Shown here: one piece after another, positions 54,988 through 63,900 of the stretch
Numbering within the stretch: the stretch's first letter is position 1
Layout: every line of letters starts with the position of its first letter
Source of the DNA: Paragorgia papillata
Taxonomy: Eukaryota > Cnidaria > Anthozoa > Scleralcyonacea > Coralliidae
Reading direction: 5' to 3'
NCBI GenBank assembly: GCA_035771165.1
Contig: JAWNZC010000337.1
Coordinates: 2,459,501 to 2,523,500 of the forward strand
DNA length: 64,000 nt
Made by a program: the position numbers and the translations under genes
The notes under the pieces: model-generated
Database searches by the model: none
What the model was told of the DNA's origin: nothing
Seen by the model: only the letters and a program-made list of their open reading frames with translations

Positions 54988-57900
54988 ACCCACCCAAAAA
55001 AAACACAACAAACAAACAAACAAACAAACAAACAAACAAACAAACAAACAAACAAACGAACGAAGAAGCTTCTAGGGGGAGAGTGGAATACATATTATTT
55101 AAAGCAATGACGACACCTTTTTGAAGTTCTTTCACTTTTTGCTCCAACTGTTTTAAGTGATTCTTGTCAGGAACGGTCTGTTTTAACTGGATCTGTAACT
55201 CTTTAATTTGTTCAGTTAAGTCTTTCTCTTGTTGCACCAATGCCTTGGTAAAAATAATATGTTGAAACATGTTGATTAACAATTTGTTCTTGAATAAAAT
55301 GTTGCAGTGCATGCATTTTTTTTCTCACAATGTTTACAATATGGTCACTAGCGGGTCTTCGTTTCCATCACCGATGTCAACATAATTGAAGAACGAGTCC
55401 GGGGAGTCTATAAGCTGCTGGTCGACGAAGCGCAGTCAAATCGTTCATAGACAACGAGGACGAGTTGTCTAGCACCAGTGAACTCGATGTAAGTTAAAAT
55501 CTGATACCTGGAACGCTAACGCGTAAACCAAAAGGTGAGGCAAAAAGTTCCAGGCCCCTACGCGGTTTGTAGGTAGGTTTTAGTCTCCCACAAAATGTTT
55601 TTACACGGCCGCCCGTCTTGAGCGAACTGCGAAGGCTCGAAAAAAGGTTTGAAAAAATTATTTATCAAACATTTTGTCAGGCTAAACGTGCATTTAATGG
55701 TTTCCCATTGTTGTGTAGTGCTGTTATTGTTTTATTTACTGTAGTGTATAGCAGTCCAAAACTATACAGTAAATTAAGCTAGGGATGAAAATAGGCTGAG
55801 AAAACAGACGTCCTTTTGCTGGATGAAAACAGCCAGCTGAAAAGGTGAGAACAAGAGTGAGAAAGCTATTCTTGTTTGAAGACGTATTGATACTTGATAT
55901 TTCACAATATACATCTAATGTCATTTTCTTATTTCTGCTCCTTTAATTTTTTGTTCGAATGTGTTAAACGGCCTTTTGTAACTAATGATATTTTAAGAAA
56001 TAACTGACAACTAGATTGTTTATTTTTCACGTTTACTCATGGCTAGTTGTTGTTTTCGGTACGAATGCGGAATGCTTTTTAAACAAAACGACACTGATGA
56101 AACTGGTACTAACGGCATATTCTATACTAAGTTTGTGTTGATTTTTTGTATCCTCTTCGGAGTGACGAAACTCCAATATATGGTTTATATTATAACGAAA
56201 AGTTTGATTTAATTTCTTCACTGACAAACTTCGTGCACGTTTAATGACTTTTACCATAGCAACAAATAAACAATCACTGTATAATTAGTTCGGCAGCATA
56301 GCACAACCAATCAAAATTTAAAATGCACGTTTAGCAAAGCGTGATAACATGATTCAATAAATAATTTTTCAAACCTTTTCGAGCCTTCGCTCAAGACCGG
56401 TGGCCGCGTAAAAACCATTTTGTGGGAGACTGAAACCTACCTGCAGGCTGAAACCTACCGTGCAGGGGCCTGGAACTTTGCCTCACTTTTTGCCCCACGA
56501 ATGACTGGACGTTAGCGTTCCAGGTATAAGATTTTAACTTACATCGAGTTCACTGTCTAGCACGGGTGGCGTGTGCTGTTAGCGCGCTGCCTCTCACCAA
56601 AAAGTTAAGCCCGGTTAGACGGGGTTAGTACTTGGATGGGTGACCCCTTGGGAAATGGAATGACCCCGTTGCCGAGCTTGGAACTCGTGTGAGTAGAGTT
56701 GTAGTTGATCTCTCCTGTGCTTCGAGGGTTTTTTGCCGGGTTCTCCGGTTTTCCTCCCTCCATAAAATCAACACCTAACATCTTAGCTGTGATGCGTGGT
56801 CTGAACTATGTCGTATGGCGGCTGCCTGGAGCGCCTTTGATATGCCTCTACACGGCCACGTCAATCTGCGTCCTTCGCAATTCAGCCACTGGCTGCAAGT
56901 AAGGATGATTAGCCCCCAGTCCTTTATCCTTTAGTATAAATCAACTAGTCGAACAAACTATTTTATTTTAAAGAAATAAACTGAGTTTTCTGCCATTGTT
57001 TTGCATTTAAAACTTGACCTTTTCGCTACTAGTGGTCTATCACCAATAGACAGTGAGTAGCTCGGCCAATTAGAATGTAGCATTTGTAATAGCTCACTAG
57101 TTGGTTTATACTAAAGACGCATATACAACAGATTCAAAATAAATTCGGAACTAGAGTTATTCATCATTAACAAAGAATAGGCGTTCTCTGACCAAAATTA
57201 TTTTTATATTGTGAGCTTTCGACTGTCAGTCTACGTCTCCTCAATCGTCCAATAGAGTTATTCAGTTTCCTTCTTAAACTAAGTATTAAAGGGCCTATGA
57301 AACGAAAATTAAGTTTGTCTTATTTGAAAGAACACTTAAAATGACAGAGTAACATCTTTTGCAGTTTTTCATTTCCTTGCTTCGTTGTTGAGATATTTCA
57401 GTTTGTATAATCTGCAAATGACAATGGTGTGACGTACACGTACATAATGACTTATCGGAGAAGGTTATATATCTTTGTTATTATCACACAAAAACACTTG
57501 AAATTCTACATGTTTCCTGTTGTGGGAAAAACACATGCACATGCTTCATTCGAATTAATTTTGGTTTTATAATAGCAAAGATATATAACCTTTTTCGATA
57601 AGTCATTATGCACATGTACGTCACACCATTGTCATTTGCATATTATACAAACTGAAATATCTCAACAACGAAGCAAGGAAACTAAAAACTTCAAAAGATG
57701 TTACTCTATCATTTTAAGTGTTCTTTCAAATAAGACAGACTTAATTTTCGTGTCATAGGCACTTTAAATTAAGTACTCATATGGCGCAATTTTAAATGTT
57801 TTCCTTAGGAATGAAGTTTATAGTTTAACAGTCTTATCATCCTCCCCCAGTAAGACCAAACTAGATAACCTCCATAACATTATATTTCAAGGAATAAATT

Positions 57901-60900
57901 ATGGAATTCATTTGAATAGAACATATCAAAAACTCTTCTGCAATTAGTCAGTTCCAGCTATATTACGTTGCTTTCAGTTCCCTTACAAACTGTTGTCAAA
58001 ACTTAAGGTAACAGACAGCTTAGGGGCAGAGGCGCCAGATGCAACTTAGGGCAGCGGGGGCAGAATCTGAAAAAGGCACTTTCACCTTACATGCCAAACA
58101 AGCAAAAGGAATTTTTTGATTTAGTGGGAGAAGCCGTCTAGATGTCTTTATTAATTTAATATCTGTTACTGGAAGATGCACACAGACTGACAGTAAACGT
58201 TTGTCAATAACAATTTTTAATAATTAATTATAATTAATATATATATATATTAATTTTCATTTTAAATCACATATACACATGCATAATGCATCGAACTCAC
58301 TTCGTCAATCGTCGATCACGACGACCAGCGACGATTAGTTCGGGTTCCTTCCTCCTAATTACGCATCTCACTCGTAAAATTTAAATGTTTTTGCTTTCCG
58401 AATTTGGGCAGTATAAATTTTAACTTAGAGTGATAAAATAAATTCAAAAGCAAGTATAAGATATTGTATTTAGCAAAGGGCACACAGCTGCCCCCGTGTG
58501 CCCCTGTGGTTCCGGCGCCCCTGTTTAAGGGAGTGAATCGGATGTGATACACAAAAATCCTGACTTCACTCTTGAAGCGTGATAATTGACTAAAGTTAGA
58601 AATCCATAAATGGAGAATGGAATTCACTGATCAGTTTTAGTTTTTTTATACGTGCAATATAAAACGGATAAAAGACAAAATAGCATGCGTTTATTTCATA
58701 CCTGTACTTCCATTTCGTACTTTTGAAGCTGATGTTCCTGAGATGAAATGATTTTGGACAACTCATCTACAGTCTCTTCCAAAGTCTTTTTCAAAGCCCG
58801 ACATTCCTAAATCATCAAAATATAATTAAGAAATAGAAAACATTTTCCGTGTTTCCATAGAGTTATAGGAACACGAGTGGAAGTTTGGGAGAACGAGAAA
58901 TTGTAGTGGGAACACGAGCCCGTAGGGCGAGTGTTTCCACGCTATTTCGAGTTCTCCCAAACTTCCACAAGTGTTTCTAGAACTGTATGGGAACACGGAA
59001 AAAATGTTTTCTATTTCCTTTATAAAATAACCTGTCGAAGATAGGTATAGAAGGTAAAAATAATCACTGCATCAAAGTGTAAATTCTCCTTACTCTTCAT
59101 GATGGCGTATGATGGCGTACTGGATGGCGTATCCTACACCGTAATGATGGCGAATTTAATGTCGTGGACCTTGCCGTGTTTTCATAAAGTTATAGAAACA
59201 CGGCTTTCAACCAATCGCCACGCTTGTTTTCAAAATGTTATTTTGTAATAGTTAGTTCACGAACAGCTTTGTGCTTGTTGTGAAAATATCCCGCCCGAGC
59301 TATTTCACTCAGAAACATTTCCGAATTCCCCAACGGGAATCCAAGCCGGAATCGAGATGTTAGGGGCACGATAGTTAGCGCATGCACGTGCCTTTGCGAT
59401 CCAGGTTCAATTCCTGCTCGGTGCAGTTACATGTAGTACTAGTAATTGACCGTACCGAAAAAGATGGCTTCTTGTACACTTAACCAGAATCCTTTGCGCA
59501 CATTAAATATTGTTTCTTGCAGAATAATCGTAAGATAGGGTTTTAAAACGATCAACTGCGGTATAGGAATGAAGTTCTTGCTTGTTTCATCCATTTCAGC
59601 ATGATTGAGCTGGTTTGAGGTTGCGAAGCATTATGGTTAAATGTACCGCCGCCATCTTTTTCGGTGCCGTCAATTACATGTTGATGGCAATTTGGAATAA
59701 ATCCGTCAATTACATGTTGATGGCAATTTGGAATAAATTCGTCAATTACATGTTGATGGCAATTTGGAATAAATCCGTCAATTACATGTTGATGGCAATT
59801 TGGAATAAATTCGTCAATTACATGTTGATGGCAATTTGGAATAAATCCGTCAATTACATGTTGATGGCAATTTGGAATAAATATCTTGTGTTAGTTTCCA
59901 AAAACATTACGAAATTGTCCGAACGAATAAAGGCCAATTTTAATGTTTTGAAAACTAACGCTAACTACTAATTAATTACATGTATACATGAAATTTTTTG
60001 TTTCCCAGTACTTTCAGTCATTTTGAAGTAAAAAGCAGAAAGACTGGACACGGAGTTACCCGCCAAAAGGTGGTCTGCCCTCTGTTTGTTTGAATTAATA
60101 AAGGTTTTATTCGCTGAAGTTTGAAGTGAAACATGCAGTCAGGCAAAAAACACTGAAATAAAACAGATTAACGTTGAATCCAGGATTATCGTTATTCAGT
60201 TAATTACATGGTCACCTCCAAATCCTTTGTTTCAAGAGGGACGATTAATGTCATGTTCTAAACGTCCCTTTTTCAATTCAGTATTCATGAGAGACAATTA
60301 GACTAAATGTCCCTCATTACTATATTAATGAAGAAATCGTTCCTCGTAATGCTAGCAGATTGGTACACTGCTAAAGAAAGGGTAATGTGAACACTGTTCA
60401 GAAGAGAAGTCACCTATTGACTGTCGTCTGAGGAACTCTGTCAAGATTGTTGCAAAACTGAGTTCATCTTCTATATTTAAACTTGTTTTAACCTCCAAAA
60501 GTTATGGGATAATAATTTGTCTTTGCGCATGTATTCATTCGTTTGTGTATTTCCTCGGTGACCATATAAATACAAAGCAAACCATGAAATTTCGTAGTGA
60601 TTAAATGCCCCTTAAGTCTCGGGAGGCTTTCGGGGACATTTCATCTCCAATAACCCTCAATGCCATACATTTACTTATAATAATTTTGAACTCAGTCCAG
60701 GTTCTTACTTGTAATGTAAGAGTGCAATTAAGGGGTTACTGTAGACCTTCAAGCCATAGTCAATCAAGATATGGTCTGGAGCGCCTATAATGAGCAGGGA
60801 TTTTATGTTGAACCGTGCCTTACACCGTGCACATCCTTTGTTTTAGGTTTATTAATATTTAAATAGCACAGTTGAGTGATTGAACCGAAACGTTGCTATT

Positions 60901-63900
60901 GGACAATTCGTTCGTTATACTAAAATACAATGTGTTCAGTGACCGTGCACCGTGCACAAAAATGCACAAAGGCGAACAAAAAGATAGCCCAAAGATTTTA
61001 GCTGAGTTTCCAGACCATATCTCGATTGACTATGTTCAAACCATATATATATATATCTTTTTCTTCTTTTTTTTTTCATACGGCTTTTTCTCAAAGAAAT
61101 GTTTTGAGCAAAAGTAAGAACTTTAAAAAGCAAAAAGTGAACACGAATTTATCAGAATCATCTAAAAATTGATATTCGAGTAAATTAATATTCTGGTGAC
61201 AAAAGTGTCTGGGAATTGTGAAATTTTCAATATTTATCGTTTTACGGTCTTTTATGCAAGCCGATTCAACCTCCTGTGAGATTGTGTTTCAGCTGTAATA
61301 GTAAAAATTCGATAACTCTAAAAGTATTTGGAATTTTTACAAACCCAGACACACCTTTTTTGCTGTGATATTTATCTAATAAACTGCCAATTTTCAGACT
61401 GCATTATAGTAAATAGTTGTTCACTTATAGCATTTCGAATTGGAATGAAAACTTTAATAAACAGAAGCGCTATTTTTTTGTTTGCGTTCATAAAATGACC
61501 AAATGTTTGGCTGCAGTCTTGTAGCCAGTTATATCAGCTTTCGAATAATGTGTAGGTTTCGGTATATGCAATAAACGGACGGAGCGCTATAATGTTTTCC
61601 CTAAAACGTAACCCGAAAGTCTACAGTAACCTTAAAAGATAAAATTTATCCGGAGTTTTTCATACCTCCAAACGTTTGCTTTGTGCTTCTAGTTGTTTCT
61701 CCAAGTCTTGCAACTGTTGTGGAGTTACGTCATGAGCAATACTAGAACCCATACGTCCTTTGCTCACTTTAGAACCACCACCAGTCATAGCACCTGGAAG
61801 ATGAAGAAGATGAAGAAGATGAAGAAGAAGAAGAAGAAGAAGAAGAAGAAGAAGAAGAAGAAGAAGAAGAAGAAGAAGAAGAAGAAGAAGAAGAAGAAGA
61901 AGAAGAAGAAGAAGAAGAAGAAGAAGAAGAAGAAGAAGAAGAAGAAGAAGAAGAAGAAGATGAAGATGAAGAAGATGAAGAAGATGAAGAAGAAGAAGAA
62001 GAAGAAGAAGAAGAAGAAGAAGAAGAAGAAGAAGAAGAAGAAGAAGAAGAAGAAGAAGAAGAAGAAGAAGAAGATAAAGAAGAAGAAGAAGAAGAAGAAG
62101 AAGAAGAAGAAGAAGATAAAGAAGAAGAAGAAGAAGAAGAAGAAGAAGAAGAAGAAGAAGAAGAAGAAGAAGAAGAAGAAGAAGAAGAAGAAGAAGAAGA
62201 AGAAGAAGAAGAAGAATTATTAGCATGTACAATGCTAGAATTATGTTGACACATAAATAAAGTTTCTATCTTCTATCTACCTATCTTTCTATCCACAAGA
62301 AAAATAGAAAAGCAAATTACAAGAATTTTCTTTAACATAAGTATATATAAATTGATATGGTATTGGTTGCCTAAAATAACTAAGAAGCTAATCGAGTTAG
62401 GCAACCATTAGCCTAAAGTTTTTTAACAATTTTTAGAGACATTTTTCTTATTTAAAAAGAGGTTATGAAGAAGTAATGCACACCAAAGATAGCTCCACCA
62501 TGTATGCTCAAAAACGTGGGCACACACAATAGAACTATCACTAACAGTTTGACTAGAATAGTTACAACATGTATGAGAAAATTATTAATTGATCACTGAT
62601 TTTTGATTGACCAACAAAAATTGATCAATCAGTCAACCAGATTATTATTTACAAATCAACCTATTATAAAATAATAAAAAACAAAGCTGTTTGTTCATCA
62701 GGTGAAGTTCGATTGCTTGGATGTTTCCAAATTTGGAGACATTTGATAATTGATCTTTTTTGCATACTTTGTTCTTTGATAGTACTGTGTATATGTTATC
62801 TATTTAAAATTTTCATAATATCTGTAATTAAATACAGGTCCTTCATGAATACCAGCTATATAGCTGATGAGGCCAACCTGTTTAAATAAAGTTATCCTAT
62901 CCTATCCTATCCAAGAAAAGTTACTTAATAAGAGAATATAATGATGAGACAGTAGTTGATGAGATGTTAGAAGAATTACTTCAAGAAAAGGAAAGAAAAG
63001 AGAAAAAAAATCCACAAACGAATACAGTAAAATAAAGTGTACAGCCACTCGGTTAACGCGTTACATGCCTCAACATTTTTCGGGTTCAAATGACGTCAAA
63101 AATGCCTGCGTAAATATAGATTACTTCATGGTAAATGTTGCGTAAAATTCAGTCGCTCGTTCGTTTTATAATACATCACAACTCGTCAATAAAAATCGTA
63201 CAGAGCATTTACTAATTAAGTAACGAGTGCTGGAGATAACATTAATAGAACGGATAACTGCTGGTCAATGAGAAAGAGAAAGGCTATCCAATGAGAACGC
63301 TTATACGATGTCTTTCCCTTGTGAGAAAAATCGTAACCAATCAGTAAGCCGATACAATACTTTATCTTTAGTGAATAAATATCGAGTATGACAAATGAAA
63401 GCCTCGGATAAATTGACGGCGGGCGAAAGTAAAATTATGGTTTAAAATAATTCAATCACAAGAAAAGACTTCTATCATTTTCTATTATTTAGAAAACATG
63501 CTGCAACGTACCAGATTGTTCAATCAACTGTCCTTGTAACGTCACCACTCGCCATCTTCTACCATCCTATGTGAAAAGAACAAATGAAGAATATTAAGTG
63601 GAGCTTTAGAAAGCTCACAACCTTGACCAACGACGGCATGCAACTTTTGGATATAAGAAAGTGGAAAGGTGTTGAACTGCTGAGATTTTTTAGCAACGAA
63701 ATAGTGACGTTTTGAAGTCCTTCATCTGAGTGAAATATGTAATGAAGGGCTCCGATCGAAACGTCAGTATTTCGTTCCAAAACATATCGGTACTTTACCA
63801 CCTATATAGGCTTAACTATATCCAAAACAGTATAAACCAACTAGTCGGACAAAATGTTATTTTAAAGTGGCACTATGACGAGAAAATCGTGTATCTAATT

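Noticed and set aside
54854..55312. 152-codon minus-strand frame with poly-Gly stretch
   Set aside because: Only its 55,117-55,243 part is an SMC4 exon; the poly-Gly and Phe-Val-Cys-Leu repeats come from the intronic G74 and (GTTT)n runs.
59615..59971. Repeat protein [11 protein letters not shown](S/F)
   Set aside because: The frame exists because the 36-bp unit is divisible by three; no signal, homologue or neighbouring exons support translation.
61660..62254. Poly-Leu, poly-Ser and poly-Lys open frames
   Set aside because: Products of the GAA/TTC triplet array. Only the SMC4 exon b part at 61,666-61,793 is real coding.
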